Of a DNA stretch of 64,000 nt, positions 1 through 9,591 are shown one piece after another. Source of the stretch: Shewanella aestuarii (GTDB taxonomy: Bacteria; Pseudomonadota; Gammaproteobacteria; Enterobacterales; Shewanellaceae); the NCBI RefSeq assembly GCF_014647215.1, contig NZ_BMOT01000003.1, positions 186,001 through 250,000 on the forward strand, written 5' to 3'. The notes under the pieces are model-generated. The model saw only the letters and a program-made list of their open reading frames with translations. It searched no databases and was not told the origin of the DNA. The position numbers were made by a program, and so were the translations under genes. Numbering within the stretch: the first letter of the stretch is position 1; the number at the start of each line of letters is the position of its first letter.

Positions 1-1
1 T

Positions 2-613
2 AGCTGGTCGCAGAGTGTTTATATTGGACCGTCAACAGGAATGGAATATACCAGTTTAGGAACAGAGCAATATGAAGATTTTTACGCTGTCGTTAATGTG
101 TTAGGTCTTTCTGCTGCTGCCAATTGGGGTAATGAACATGTTAACTTTGAGCTTCGTACCGATATATTTGCTGACTTTTCAATGGTTAAACCTTATGCAA
201 CACAAGAGTATTTAGCCCAAGGACATAACTTTTGGGGCACTAAGTCTGTATTGTGGGAGGGGGAATATGGTTATGCTTGGGGGAATACTTTCAATCTATC
301 TTTAGCTGTGAAAATTGATGATCTTGCTGCTGGGGTTAAAATTAAATCCCAACGATGGGATTCCATTGATGGCAAAAGTAATGAAAGAATGACTTCATGG
401 AATCCAAATGTGAATGATATTGATTTTGAAGATGCTCGTGATCGATATCAAATTTATTTAAATTATGCGCTATCTTCTTCAACTCAGTTAGGGCTCCATT
501 ATGAACGATTTGATCGTTATGGTGTGATCAGGGGAATCGATAACCCGCAAATTTTCAGTCGTCATGATGATATTGAGCAAAGAACGTGGTTTAGAGTAGA
601 TTATATTTATTAA
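2..613 (+). CDS. Outer-membrane-like protein, 3' part only
   Basis: The reading frame is open from base 2, so the gene starts before the window and only about 203 C-terminal residues are visible. A Met codon at 41 lies inside this open frame and has no good ribosome site. The sequence is rich in aromatic residues and alternates polar and hydrophobic positions. It ends in an aromatic residue (sequence VDYIY), which is the usual C-terminal signature of an outer-membrane beta-barrel. I do not recognise a specific family; a channel or DUF-type barrel is possible. The 257 bp to glyA show no clear terminator. The beta-barrel call is inference from composition and the terminal residue. Confidence 0.5.
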   Translation, partial: SWSQSVYIGPSTGMEYTSLGTEQYEDFYAVVNVLGLSAAANWGNEHVNFELRTDIFADFSMVKPYATQEYLAQGHNFWGTKSVLWEGEYGYAWGNTFNLSLAVKIDDLAAGVKIKSQRWDSIDGKSNERMTSWNPNVNDIDFEDARDRYQIYLNYALSSSTQLGLHYERFDRYGVIRGIDNPQIFSRHDDIEQRTWFRVDYIY

Positions 614-870
614 TGTTAAAGCGATAAATGTATCAAATTTAGAACAGTGTTTTTATTCAATATTTACAGCGCTTATCCGCTGATTTGGAGATGAGTATTT
701 TTACAATAAAAACATTTAGTTTATGAATAAAAGCAGCTATTTCATTTTCGCATGAGTTTTTCTATTGTTCTCAAACAACTAAATTCATGCTCTAAGGCTG
801 GGATTGTTTGCATTTGCAGAGTAGAATACCGCGCAACCCTACTACTATAAAACCTATCGTTGGAGTCACC

Positions 871-2124
871 ATGCTTAAGAAAGCGATGAATATTGCGGAT
901 TACGATCCAGAATTATTTAAAGCCATTGAAGATGAAACTTGTCGCCAAGAAGAGCACATCGAATTAATTGCATCTGAAAACTACACCAGTCCACGTGTAA
1001 TGGAAGCACAAGGTTCTCAGTTAACCAATAAGTATGCTGAAGGTTATCCTGGTAAGCGTTACTACGGTGGGTGTGAGTATGTTGACGTCGTTGAAACGTT
1101 AGCCATTGAACGTGCTAAAGAATTATTTGGCGCAACTTACGCCAACGTTCAGCCTCATTCAGGTTCCCAAGCAAACAGCGCTGTATTTATGGCATTGTTG
1201 AAGCCTGGTGATACCGTATTAGGGATGAATCTGGCTCATGGTGGTCACTTAACACACGGTTCACCAGTAAACTTTTCTGGTAAGTTATATAACATCATTC
1301 CTTACGGTATTGATGAGTCTGGTCAAATTGATTACGACGAAATGGAACGTTTGGCTGTTGAGCATAAACCGAAAATGATGATCGGTGGTTTCTCGGCTTA
1401 TTCTGGCGTTGTTGATTGGGCTAGAATGCGTCAAATTGCTGATAAAATTGGCGCATACTTCTTTGTTGATATGGCTCACGTAGCGGGCTTAATCGCTGCA
1501 GGCGTTTATCCAAACCCTGTGCCACACGCACACGTTGTGACGTCAACAACCCATAAAACTTTAGCTGGCCCTCGTGGCGGTATTATTATCTCTGCAGCTG
1601 ATGATGAAGATTTATATAAAAAATTAAACTCAGCGGTATTTCCTGGCGGCCAAGGTGGTCCATTAATGCATGTTATCGCGGGTAAAGCGGTAGCCTTTAA
1701 AGAAGCATTAGAGCCAGAGTTTAAAGTGTATCAGCAGCAAGTTGTTAAAAATGCTAAAGCTATGGTTGAAGTGTTTTTAGCGCGCGGATACAAAATTGTC
1801 TCAGGTGGTACAGAAAACCACTTGATGCTGGTTGATTTAATCGGTCGTGAATTAACCGGTAAAGAAGCTGATGCCGCTTTAGGTAGTGCTAACATTACCG
1901 TGAACAAAAACTCAGTACCAAATGATCCACGTTCACCGTTTGTGACTTCAGGTATCCGTATCGGTTCACCTGCTATCACTCGTCGTGGTTTCAAAGAAGC
2001 TGAAGCGAAAGAGTTAACGGGTTGGATTTGTGACATTTTAGATGATGCACAAAATCAAGCTGTGATTGATCGCGTTAAAGGCCAAGTACTGGCTTTATGT
2101 GCAAAATTCCCTGTTTACGGGTAA
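871..2124 (+). CDS. glyA: Serine hydroxymethyltransferase
   Basis: This PLP enzyme interconverts serine plus tetrahydrofolate and glycine plus 5,10-methylenetetrahydrofolate, the main cytoplasmic source of one-carbon units. The PLP-binding Lys is in [13 protein letters not shown] at about residue 229. The [14 protein letters not shown] segment near the N-terminus is typical of the family. I chose the ATG at 871 ([12 protein letters not shown]), which gives 417 residues, the same length as the E. coli enzyme. The frame is open further upstream, to an in-frame ATG at 808, but those residues have no counterpart in the family. It precedes nrdR, with a hairpin between them. Confidence 0.97.
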   Translation: MLKKAMNIADYDPELFKAIEDETCRQEEHIELIASENYTSPRVMEAQGSQLTNKYAEGYPGKRYYGGCEYVDVVETLAIERAKELFGATYANVQPHSGSQANSAVFMALLKPGDTVLGMNLAHGGHLTHGSPVNFSGKLYNIIPYGIDESGQIDYDEMERLAVEHKPKMMIGGFSAYSGVVDWARMRQIADKIGAYFFVDMAHVAGLIAAGVYPNPVPHAHVVTSTTHKTLAGPRGGIIISAADDEDLYKKLNSAVFPGGQGGPLMHVIAGKAVAFKEALEPEFKVYQQQVVKNAKAMVEVFLARGYKIVSGGTENHLMLVDLIGRELTGKEADAALGSANITVNKNSVPNDPRSPFVTSGIRIGSPAITRRGFKEAEAKELTGWICDILDDAQNQAVIDRVKGQVLALCAKFPVYG

Positions 2125-2209
2125 TCCTGTTGTAGATTTGATTCTATATCTAGGGTGCAAGCTGAGCCAAAGGTTAGCTTAACCTTGAAGAACAAATAGG
2201 ATAAACTTT

Positions 2210-2243
2210 AATGGCCGCTAATTTTAGCGGCCATTTTATTTTG
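2210..2243 (+). terminator. Stem-loop between glyA and nrdR
   Basis: AATGGCCGCTA and TAGCGGCCATT form an 11-bp stem with a four-base loop, followed by a short T-rich stretch. This fits an intrinsic terminator for glyA. The nrdR start follows closely, so some read-through is possible. A second perfect 7-bp hairpin lies just upstream at 2170-2186. Confidence 0.65.
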
Positions 2244-2253
2244 TGGAGGTTCA

Positions 2254-2703
2254 ATGCATTGTCCTTTTTGTAGCGCGACAGACACTAAAGTCATTGATTC
2301 GCGTTTGGTGGCAGATGGTCACCAAGTTCGCCGTCGTCGCGAATGCACTGAATGCCATGAGCGTTTCACCACCTTTGAAGGGGCTGAATTAGTTATGCCC
2401 AGAGTGATAAAACGCGATGGCAGTCGCCAGCCTTTTGACGAAGAGAAATTGCGTGGTGGCATGCTTCGAGCCGTAGAAAAACGCCCCGTGTCGATGGATG
2501 AGATAGAACAGGCGATTACCAAAATCAAATCCACTTTACGCGCGACAGGCGAGCGTGAAATTGATTCTGAGATGATAGGTAACTTGATGATGGACCAATT
2601 AATGAGCCTAGATAAAGTCGCTTATATCCGTTTTGCATCGGTTTATCGTGCCTTTGAAGATGTCTCACAATTTGGCGAGGCTATCGCTAAGTTACAAAAG
2701 TAA
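2254..2703 (+). CDS. nrdR: Transcriptional repressor NrdR
   Basis: NrdR is a zinc-ribbon plus ATP-cone repressor that senses ATP/dATP and controls ribonucleotide reductase genes. The four zinc-ligand cysteines are visible at residues 3, 6, 31 and 34, and the ATP-cone follows ([16 protein letters not shown]). The length of 149 residues matches the family. Its position between glyA and ribD is the usual gammaproteobacterial arrangement, and ribD starts 27 bp after its stop, so the two are probably cotranscribed. Confidence 0.96.
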   Translation: MHCPFCSATDTKVIDSRLVADGHQVRRRRECTECHERFTTFEGAELVMPRVIKRDGSRQPFDEEKLRGGMLRAVEKRPVSMDEIEQAITKIKSTLRATGEREIDSEMIGNLMMDQLMSLDKVAYIRFASVYRAFEDVSQFGEAIAKLQK

Positions 2704-2730
2704 ATCTGTAATATTCACTGAGTATTTTTT

Positions 2731-3867
2731 ATGACTAGCGTTAGTGTTTTTGATACCCAAATGATGAGTCGAGCGATTCAATTAGCGCGTAGAGGGCTTT
2801 ATACCACTCGTCCTAACCCCTGTGTGGGTTGTGTTTTGGTTCAAAACGGTCAGATTATTGGTGAGGGTTATCACCAAGTGGCTGGTCAAGGACATGCTGA
2901 GGTGAACGCATTAGCCCAGGCATCAGCTAATGACCACTGTACCGAAGGTGCAACGGCTTATGTTACGTTGGAGCCTTGTAGTCATTATGGGCGTACACCG
3001 CCCTGTGCATTAGGCTTGATAAATGCCAAAGTTGCTCGGGTAGTGATTGCGGTTAAAGATGCCAATCCACAGGTGGCGGGTAACGGCATTAACATGTTAC
3101 GAGACGCAGGCATTCAAGTCGATATAGGGTTATTAGAAGCAGAAGCATTTGAGCTGAATTTAGGTTTTATGAAACGCATGCGAACCGGATTGCCTTGGGT
3201 AACCGTAAAAATTGCAGCCAGTTTAGACGGTAAGACAGCACTTAAAAATGGTGAATCTAAGTGGATAACTGGCGAGGCAGCCCGTGGCGATGTGCAAAAA
3301 ATGCGTGCTCGTCATTGTGCTCTTATCACCGGTGTTGAAACCATTTTAGCCGATGACCCCAGCCTAAATGTGCGTTATGAACAACTCGGTAGCTTGAAAA
3401 GCTCACTTTCACCCTCATCTCTACATCAGCCAATTAGGGTTGTGTTGGATTCAAAAGCGCGCCTCACATCATCATTTAAGTTGTTTGGCATTCAAAGTCC
3501 GATTTTACTGGTATCCACGAGCGATTATTCTGATGAGGTTAAACGCACTTTGGGGCCACATGTCAGCTTGCTGAAAGTAAATGCTGACTTGCAAGGACGT
3601 GTTTGCTTAGCCGAAGTATTACAATATCTTGGTGCGAGCTGTAATAGTGTCATGATTGAAGCGGGCGCAACCCTTGGCGGCAGTTTTATTGAACAGGATT
3701 TAGTGGACGAATTGGTGTTGTACCAAGCGGATAAAATCATGGGCAGTGAAGGGCGAGATATGTTGTTACTGCCTAATTATCAAACGATGAATGCTATTCC
3801 TAAAATAGTGTTAAAAGATAAGCGAAATGTCGGTCAAGACACACGATTGATATTCCGTTTAGGCTAA
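2731..3867 (+). CDS. ribD: Bifunctional riboflavin deaminase/reductase
   Basis: RibD catalyses the second and third steps of riboflavin synthesis: deamination of the pyrimidine made by GTP cyclohydrolase II, then NADPH reduction of the ribose side chain. The deaminase zinc site is intact: H55-A-E57 (GHAEVNAL), and cysteines 83 and 92 in PCSHYGRTPPC. The reductase domain starts near residue 150 (WVTVKIAASLDGK). At 378 residues the length is normal. It lies in a same-strand run with ribE, ribBX and ribH. Confidence 0.95.
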   Translation: MTSVSVFDTQMMSRAIQLARRGLYTTRPNPCVGCVLVQNGQIIGEGYHQVAGQGHAEVNALAQASANDHCTEGATAYVTLEPCSHYGRTPPCALGLINAKVARVVIAVKDANPQVAGNGINMLRDAGIQVDIGLLEAEAFELNLGFMKRMRTGLPWVTVKIAASLDGKTALKNGESKWITGEAARGDVQKMRARHCALITGVETILADDPSLNVRYEQLGSLKSSLSPSSLHQPIRVVLDSKARLTSSFKLFGIQSPILLVSTSDYSDEVKRTLGPHVSLLKVNADLQGRVCLAEVLQYLGASCNSVMIEAGATLGGSFIEQDLVDELVLYQADKIMGSEGRDMLLLPNYQTMNAIPKIVLKDKRNVGQDTRLIFRLG

Positions 3868-3924
3868 AATATTTATTAATATATGTTCAACCGTGTTGGG
3901 CATTCTCTATATAAGTGAGTCATT

Positions 3925-4581
3925 ATGTTTACTGGCATTATTGAGGCCTTAGGCTCGTTACGAAAAATTGAACGTAAAGGTAATGATATTCGTTTAACCG
4001 TGGCTAGCGGTAAGCTTGATTTATCTGATGTTAAATTAGGAGACAGTATTGCCACCAATGGCGTGTGCCTAACTGTGGTGCAATGTTTAGCCGATGGCTA
4101 TGTTGCCGATGTCTCTGCCGAAACCGTGGCATTAACCGGTTTTGCACATTACAAAGTGGGTCAAAAAGTTAATTTAGAGAAAGCGGTTACCGCCACGACC
4201 CGTTTAGGTGGCCACATGGTCAGTGGTCATGTTGATGGTATTGCAAAAGTGGATTCGTGCGACCATCGCGGTCAGGCCATAGAGTTTTGGTTAACGGCTC
4301 CAGTTACGTTAGCAAAATACATTGCTCATAAAGGTTCTATTACCATAGATGGTGTCAGTTTGACTGTAAATGAAGTCAAAGCGAATTCGTTTCGATTAAC
4401 CATAGTTCCACATACAGCGAGTGAAACCACACTGATCAATTTGAAAGCGGGTGATAGCGTTAACATTGAGGTTGATTTAATCGCTCGATACCTCGAACGA
4501 TTAATGCAGCCACAAGTACAACAAAATCCTAAATCAGCCATCACAATGGCAATGTTAGCGAATGCAGGATTTATGAAATAA
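3925..4581 (+). CDS. ribE: Riboflavin synthase alpha subunit
   Basis: This enzyme dismutates two 6,7-dimethyl-8-ribityllumazine molecules into riboflavin. The sequence starts with the highly conserved MFTGIIEALG and has two lumazine-binding repeats (about residues 1-97 and 98-200). Each repeat carries the GVCLTV/GVSLTV-type motif. The length of 218 residues is typical. It lies 57 bp after ribD and 72 bp before ribBX. I found no FMN riboswitch in either gap. The gene is called ribC in some E. coli literature. Confidence 0.95.
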   Translation: MFTGIIEALGSLRKIERKGNDIRLTVASGKLDLSDVKLGDSIATNGVCLTVVQCLADGYVADVSAETVALTGFAHYKVGQKVNLEKAVTATTRLGGHMVSGHVDGIAKVDSCDHRGQAIEFWLTAPVTLAKYIAHKGSITIDGVSLTVNEVKANSFRLTIVPHTASETTLINLKAGDSVNIEVDLIARYLERLMQPQVQQNPKSAITMAMLANAGFMK

Positions 4582-4653
4582 GCTTTAAAACCAGATAAAC
4601 CTAAAGTTCGACAACATCAGCAATTATAATTAATAACGATTAAAGGTTCCCAC

Positions 4654-5757
4654 ATGGCTTTACATAGCATAGAAGAAATCATCGAAGATATCCGCCAAGG
4701 CAAAATGGTTATTTTAATGGATGATGAAGATAGAGAAAATGAAGGTGACTTAATCATGGCTGCTGAGTGTGTCACTCCAGAAGCGATTAATTTTATGGCG
4801 ACCTATGGCCGAGGATTAATTTGCCAAACCATGACCAAAGCACGGTGCCAACAGCTTAATCTTCCTTTAATGGTCACCAATAATAACGCTCAGTTTTCGA
4901 CAAATTTCACCGTGTCAATAGAAGCTGCACAAGGCGTGACAACTGGGATCTCTGCTCACGATAGAGCGGTAACCGTTCAAGCCGCAGTAGCAAAAAATGC
5001 CAAAGCAGCTGATTTAGTTCAGCCCGGGCATATATTTCCATTAATGGCTCAGGATGGCGGTGTGTTAATTCGTGCTGGGCATACTGAAGCGGGGTGCGAT
5101 CTTGCTCGCCTTGCTGGCTTTGAACCCTCGGGCGTGATTGTTGAAATCTTAAATGATGATGGCACCATGGCTCGCTGTCCAGATTTAGAGGTTTTCAGTG
5201 AGAAGCATGGGATTAAAATCGGCACAATTGCAGATTTAATCGAATATCGAAACAATAAAGAAACCACAGTATTGCGTGAAGCCAAGTGTAACTTACCAAC
5301 TCGTTTTGGTGATTTCGAGATGGTCACATTCAGAGACACTATTGATAATCAACTACACTATGCACTGATCAAAGGTGAAATCACCGCCAACAGTTTGGTG
5401 CGTGTCCACTTGCAAAATACCTTTAATGATTTATTACATTCAGAGCGCGACCAAAAGCGCAGTTGGCCACTGGAAAAAGCCATGGCGCGTATTGCCCAAG
5501 AAGGTGGAGTGTTAGTGTTATTAGGAAACCAAGAGCATACCAGCAATATTTTGGCTAAAGTGAAGTCATTTGAAGCGCAAGATAATGGCCAAGCAACGGC
5601 TCCAGCGCAATGGCAGGGAACATCTCGCCGTGTTGGTGTGGGCTCACAAATTTTGTCTAGTTTAGGGGTAACATCAATGCGTTTGTTGAGTTCGCCTAAA
5701 CAATATCACTCATTATCAGGCTTTGGTCTGGAAGTGACAGAATATGTTTCAGAGTAA
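4654..5757 (+). CDS. ribBX: DHBP synthase with degenerate cyclohydrolase II-like domain (RibBX)
   Basis: Residues 1 to about 200 form 3,4-dihydroxy-2-butanone-4-phosphate synthase, with the metal-binding [12 protein letters not shown] motif near residue 22 and the GHTEAGCDL motif intact. The C-terminal 150 residues resemble GTP cyclohydrolase II but lack the three zinc-ligand cysteines expected after VRVH, where [18 protein letters not shown] stands instead. The GTPase half is therefore probably inactive. This matches the RibBX variant reported in Shewanella and other Proteobacteria, in which only DHBP synthase activity is retained. A separate ribA is expected elsewhere in the genome. Confidence 0.9.
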   Translation: MALHSIEEIIEDIRQGKMVILMDDEDRENEGDLIMAAECVTPEAINFMATYGRGLICQTMTKARCQQLNLPLMVTNNNAQFSTNFTVSIEAAQGVTTGISAHDRAVTVQAAVAKNAKAADLVQPGHIFPLMAQDGGVLIRAGHTEAGCDLARLAGFEPSGVIVEILNDDGTMARCPDLEVFSEKHGIKIGTIADLIEYRNNKETTVLREAKCNLPTRFGDFEMVTFRDTIDNQLHYALIKGEITANSLVRVHLQNTFNDLLHSERDQKRSWPLEKAMARIAQEGGVLVLLGNQEHTSNILAKVKSFEAQDNGQATAPAQWQGTSRRVGVGSQILSSLGVTSMRLLSSPKQYHSLSGFGLEVTEYVSE

Positions 5758-5878
5758 AAATTAACCCTTTCAGTTTAACAATTTCAATAATTGCATTGCG
5801 CTCAGAGTGGTCGGCTGTGTTATCATACCGCCTCTTTCGCCCAAGCTGGGTGCTTTAGCTAAATTAGGTAAGATAAAA

Positions 5879-6358
5879 ATGAACGTAGTTCAAGGTAATA
5901 TCGAAGCGAAAAATGCCAAAGTGGCGATCGTAGTATCGCGTTTCAATAGCTTTGTTGTTGAAAGTCTGCTCAGTGGCGCAATTGATACTTTAAAACGTTT
6001 TGGTCAGGTTCAAGATGACAACATTACAGTTGTGCGTGTACCTGGCGCAGTTGAGTTACCATTAGCAGCCCGTCGTGTTGCTGCCAGTGGTAAGTTTGAC
6101 GGCATTATTTCATTAGGTGCAGTTATTCGTGGTGGTACGCCTCACTTTGACATGGTTGCTGGTGAATGTAACAAGGGACTTGCTCAAGTAGCATTAGAGT
6201 ATGACATCCCCGTTTCTTTTGGTGTGTTAACAACAGATACCATTGAGCAAGCTATTGAGCGCTCAGGTACAAAAGCAGGCAACAAAGGCGGCGAAGCTGC
6301 ATTAAGCCTGTTAGAAATGGTTAACGTACTGCAAGAGTTAGAACAACAGTTGGTATAG
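5879..6358 (+). CDS. ribH: Lumazine synthase
   Basis: RibH condenses the RibB product (DHBP) with the RibD-derived pyrimidine to give 6,7-dimethyl-8-ribityllumazine. The protein has the typical [11 protein letters not shown] segment, the [12 protein letters not shown] phosphate-binding motif with the catalytic His, and the [11 protein letters not shown] segment. I chose the ATG at 5879 ([10 protein letters not shown], 159 residues) over the in-frame ATG at 5807, because the extra 24 residues have no family counterpart. It is followed 11 bp later by nusB, a near-universal pairing. Confidence 0.95.
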   Translation: MNVVQGNIEAKNAKVAIVVSRFNSFVVESLLSGAIDTLKRFGQVQDDNITVVRVPGAVELPLAARRVAASGKFDGIISLGAVIRGGTPHFDMVAGECNKGLAQVALEYDIPVSFGVLTTDTIEQAIERSGTKAGNKGGEAALSLLEMVNVLQELEQQLV

Positions 6359-6369
6359 TAGGAAATTTA

Positions 6370-6774
6370 ATGAAGCCTTCAGAGCGCCGTAAGGCACGCC
6401 GTTTAGCCGTTCAAGCTATTTACTCATGGCAACTGACAGACAACAATGTTGCTGATGTTGAACATGAATTTTTAACAGAACAAAGTTTAGACGGTGTCGA
6501 TGTTGCTTATTTTCGTGAGTTATTAGCAGGCGTAACTGCTAAAGCGGCTCAAATTGATGAGTTATTAAAACCACACTTAGATCGTGATTTTAGTGAAGTG
6601 TCACCGGTGGAAAAAGCCATCGTACGCTTGGCAACATTTGAACTGACTTTCAAAAAAGATGTCCCTTTTAAGGTTGCCATTAATGAAGGTATCGAATTAG
6701 CGAAAGCCTTCGGTGCTGATGATAGTCATAAGTTTGTTAACGGCTTATTAGATAAGATCGTTAAAAACAAGTAA
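6370..6774 (+). CDS. nusB: Transcription antitermination factor NusB
   Basis: NusB is a small all-helical RNA-binding protein that binds boxA of rRNA leaders with NusE (ribosomal protein S10) to prevent premature termination. The sequence has the conserved [18 protein letters not shown]-terminus and the [15 protein letters not shown] and [12 protein letters not shown] segments. The length of 134 residues is standard. It is 11 bp downstream of ribH and ends the riboflavin transcription unit, with a strong hairpin following immediately. Confidence 0.96.
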   Translation: MKPSERRKARRLAVQAIYSWQLTDNNVADVEHEFLTEQSLDGVDVAYFRELLAGVTAKAAQIDELLKPHLDRDFSEVSPVEKAIVRLATFELTFKKDVPFKVAINEGIELAKAFGADDSHKFVNGLLDKIVKNK

Positions 6775-6780
6775 TGCTAG

Positions 6781-6810
6781 AAACGGTATCTTCGGATACC
6801 GTTTTTATTT
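6781..6810 (+). terminator. Intrinsic terminator after nusB
   Basis: AAACGGTATC-TTCG-GATACCGTTT is a perfect 10-bp stem closed by a stable UUCG tetraloop, followed by a run of T. It closes the glyA-nusB side before thiL. Confidence 0.9.
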
Positions 6811-6861
6811 GTATTAAAATGCATCAAGGTTAGCTGGGCAGGGATCCGCACCGGAGTTAGC

Positions 6862-7818
6862 GTGAAAGAATTCCAACTTATCGAACAATTTTTCAAGAAC
6901 AAAGGCCAAAAACGTCGTGATGTTCTACTCGGCATTGGTGATGATTGTGCTTTGGTTCAACCTGCTGAAGGTAAAGTGATTGCAATTTCATGTGACACTT
7001 TAGTTGAAGGGGTTCACTTCTTTGCAGATATGCCTGCACATGCACTGGGCTATAAATCTCTTGCGGTCAATCTTTCTGATCTTGCTGCAATGGGGGCTGA
7101 ACCTGCTTGGATGACGCTGGCACTTTCTTTACCTGATGTTGATCAGCAATGGCTTGCTGATTTCAGTAGTGGCTTGTTTGAAGCTGCCGAATATTACAGT
7201 GTAGCATTAGTCGGCGGTGACACAACTCGAGGCCCTCGCTGTATTAATGTCACGATTCACGGTCAAGTTCCGAAAGGAAAAGCACTAAAACGCAGCGGTG
7301 CCAAAATTGGTGATTGGGTATTTGTAACAGGTAGCTTAGGCGACTCAGCACTTGGTCTTGATATGCTGAGAAACAAGCAAGTTATTAAACCTGAATTCAA
7401 AGAATATCTGCTTAACCGCCACTATTACCCGACACCACGAGTGTTAGCGGGGCAGGCATTAAGAGGGTTAGCTTCAAGTGCAATAGATTTGTCTGATGGT
7501 TTAGTGTCAGATTTATCGCATATTCTTAAAGCCTCTAATGTTGGCGCTGTGATCGATGCTAATGCTATTCCGCTATCTAGCTCACTCACAGGAAGTGTTG
7601 GTGCAGATCAGGCCTTGGCCTATGCGCTAACTGGTGGTGAAGATTACGAGTTACTTTTCACTGTACCAGAAGCACAACGAGGTGCAATTGATACTGCATT
7701 GCTTCATGCTGGGGTGAAATTTGTCAAAATCGGCCAAATATGTGCTGGTGATAAAATCAAATTTACTTTGGACGGGCAGCCTTTTAGCCCAGAGTTTAAA
7801 GGTTTTGAGCATTTCTGA
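6862..7818 (+). CDS. thiL: Thiamine-monophosphate kinase
   Basis: ThiL phosphorylates thiamine monophosphate to the active cofactor thiamine diphosphate. The protein has the ATP/Mg motif GIGDDCALV near residue 25, the conserved SDLAAMGAEP segment and GGDTTRG. At 318 residues it matches the AIR-synthase-like family. The start is a GTG at 6862, preceded by a purine-rich site (GGAG). Its stop overlaps the pgpA start by one base (TGATG), so the two are probably translationally coupled. Confidence 0.95.
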   Translation: MKEFQLIEQFFKNKGQKRRDVLLGIGDDCALVQPAEGKVIAISCDTLVEGVHFFADMPAHALGYKSLAVNLSDLAAMGAEPAWMTLALSLPDVDQQWLADFSSGLFEAAEYYSVALVGGDTTRGPRCINVTIHGQVPKGKALKRSGAKIGDWVFVTGSLGDSALGLDMLRNKQVIKPEFKEYLLNRHYYPTPRVLAGQALRGLASSAIDLSDGLVSDLSHILKASNVGAVIDANAIPLSSSLTGSVGADQALAYALTGGEDYELLFTVPEAQRGAIDTALLHAGVKFVKIGQICAGDKIKFTLDGQPFSPEFKGFEHF

Positions 7819-8315
7819 TGAATTTATTATCCCAAGACCCAGCCGTAAAACGTTTACGACTTTCAAATCCGATCCATTTTCTTGCATTAGGTTTTGGCAG
7901 TGGTTTAGTGGCTAAGGCTCCAGGTACATTTGGCACACTCGCAGCAGTTCCGCTTTATTTGCTAATGTGCCATTTGAGTTTACCTGTTTATTTGGTGTTA
8001 ACTATTTTCAGTGTGGTTTTTGGTGTCTATATTTGCGATAAAGCAGCCAAAGACATGGAGGTTCATGATCATGGCGCCATTGTTTGGGATGAAGTGGCAG
8101 GATTACTGATCACCATGATTGCTGCTCCTGCAGGTTGGTTGTGGTTAATTATAGGCTTTATCTTATTTAGATTTTTTGACATTATCAAACCTTGGCCAAT
8201 TCGCTGGCTAGATGCCAAGGTACATGGTGGTTTTGGTATTATGATTGACGATGTGTTGGCGGGAGTTTTTGCCGCTATCTGTTTGCAAATAGCGGCTTAT
8301 ACATTGGGACAATAG
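7818..8315 (+). CDS. pgpA: Phosphatidylglycerophosphatase A
   Basis: PgpA dephosphorylates phosphatidylglycerol phosphate at the inner membrane, the last step of phosphatidylglycerol synthesis. The protein is 165 residues with about three or four membrane segments. The family motifs GSGLVAKAPGTFGTLAAVP, DEVAGLLI and FRFFDIIKPWP are all present. It overlaps the thiL stop by one base, as in many gammaproteobacteria. Only 16 bp separate its stop from the end of the convergent minus-strand gene. Confidence 0.94.
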   Translation: MNLLSQDPAVKRLRLSNPIHFLALGFGSGLVAKAPGTFGTLAAVPLYLLMCHLSLPVYLVLTIFSVVFGVYICDKAAKDMEVHDHGAIVWDEVAGLLITMIAAPAGWLWLIIGFILFRFFDIIKPWPIRWLDAKVHGGFGIMIDDVLAGVFAAICLQIAAYTLGQ

Positions 8316-8331
8316 CCATTGTTGAAATAGG

Positions 8332-9519
8332 TTATTTCAAGCTGACACGCAGGTTTGTCGATTGCAGTTGAAGCTCTGCTATGGTGTGGGCAATGTCAAA
8401 ATATTTATCAATTGTAGGTGATGAGCAGCTTAGCATTTTACCAATCGGATTATATTTTAGTGCCCACAGTTGCTCAATAGTTGAGTCCATTTGGCAATAG
8501 GCAAATCTTTGTATTAAGTCATCATCAATTATCTGAAATTCTGCATTAATATCGGTGTTATTTGTCTTATTGTCCAAAGTTTGCTTTTTTAATATCACTT
8601 TTTGATATTGTGCTAGCAATACTTCGGAGTGCATGTTCAAGCTGTCATTGAGCTTAAAAAAATGTCCCAACATCCATTGTGAATAAAACTCAAAATCCGT
8701 TAATTGGTATGAGTTCTCCAGTAAAGTACTCATCATCCTTTTGCCGAAAATGTATTCCCCAGCAAACACTCGTTGAATACTTTCCGCGGACAACTCATTA
8801 CTAAGAGTCCAGGATATCGGATAAGTCCCTTGGTTAGGATCTTCAACGGAAAGGAATTTCACGCCTCGCTCTAAATTACTTTTCAACATATTACCCGCTA
8901 AGCTAAAGGTAACAAGGTATGAGGAAGAGTGAAAAACATTGTGCCAAAAACGATAGTCATCATTGAGGAAGTCATTAATGATGCTTGGGCTATCCGCTCG
9001 AGAAGAAAGCAGTGCATTAATCTCTGCTATCTGTTGTATTTTTAATAATGCGGTGAAATTCAGTTGCGGCTGTTCATCGCTGACATCAATTTTTTCGTGC
9101 CAGACTGGTAAAGTCATCAATTGATGATATTGACTAATTAACTCTGTATGGGTTTGTACCATTGATTGCATTTGTGAAAGGTTATCAGCAATAAAAGTTT
9201 GGCATTGCTCTATCGAAGATAGATAACAAGTTTGCTTATATTGAATTAATGTACGGTTTTCAGCTTCAGATAAAGGCAGAGAGATCGGAGATAACTGAGT
9301 GCCAACAATTTGCTGGGTAACATTGAAAGCGTTATCCGCCTCATTGACTTGTTCAACGCCCTGTTCGGCTAATTGAGCCCATTTTTCCATTAATTGGCTA
9401 TTAACCGAAAGAAACCTATCTTGGGCATTTATATACAGCAGGCTAGTAAAAACAACCGTAAATATAAATGTAAACGAAAGCACAGTATAGCCTACTATTT
9501 TTACCATTTTTTTTAGCAT
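8332..9519 (-). CDS. Membrane-anchored protein of unknown function
   Basis: I do not recognise this 395-residue protein. One hydrophobic segment at about residues 8-28 follows a short basic N-terminus, which suggests an inner-membrane anchor or uncleaved signal with the rest in the periplasm. The body is helical-looking and rich in Leu, Gln, Ser and Asn, with Cys pairs (CYLSSIEQC; also Cys near 345 and 370) that could form disulfides. There is no obvious catalytic motif. The ATG has a good AAGGAAG site upstream. It lies 72 bp after recN on the same strand and could be read from the recN promoter. Confidence 0.75.
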   Translation of the reverse strand: MLKKMVKIVGYTVLSFTFIFTVVFTSLLYINAQDRFLSVNSQLMEKWAQLAEQGVEQVNEADNAFNVTQQIVGTQLSPISLPLSEAENRTLIQYKQTCYLSSIEQCQTFIADNLSQMQSMVQTHTELISQYHQLMTLPVWHEKIDVSDEQPQLNFTALLKIQQIAEINALLSSRADSPSIINDFLNDDYRFWHNVFHSSSYLVTFSLAGNMLKSNLERGVKFLSVEDPNQGTYPISWTLSNELSAESIQRVFAGEYIFGKRMMSTLLENSYQLTDFEFYSQWMLGHFFKLNDSLNMHSEVLLAQYQKVILKKQTLDNKTNNTDINAEFQIIDDDLIQRFAYCQMDSTIEQLWALKYNPIGKMLSCSSPTIDKYFDIAHTIAELQLQSTNLRVSLK

Positions 9520-9591
9520 TGTTCTTCCTTGATTTTATTCACTTTTATTTTACAAATAACACTGAGATTAAAAGGTATCCTTATCACCTTG

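Noticed and set aside
3868..4653. FMN riboswitch in the riboflavin operon
   Set aside because: I looked in the ribD-ribE and ribE-ribBX gaps; they are short and show none of the conserved RFN sequence.
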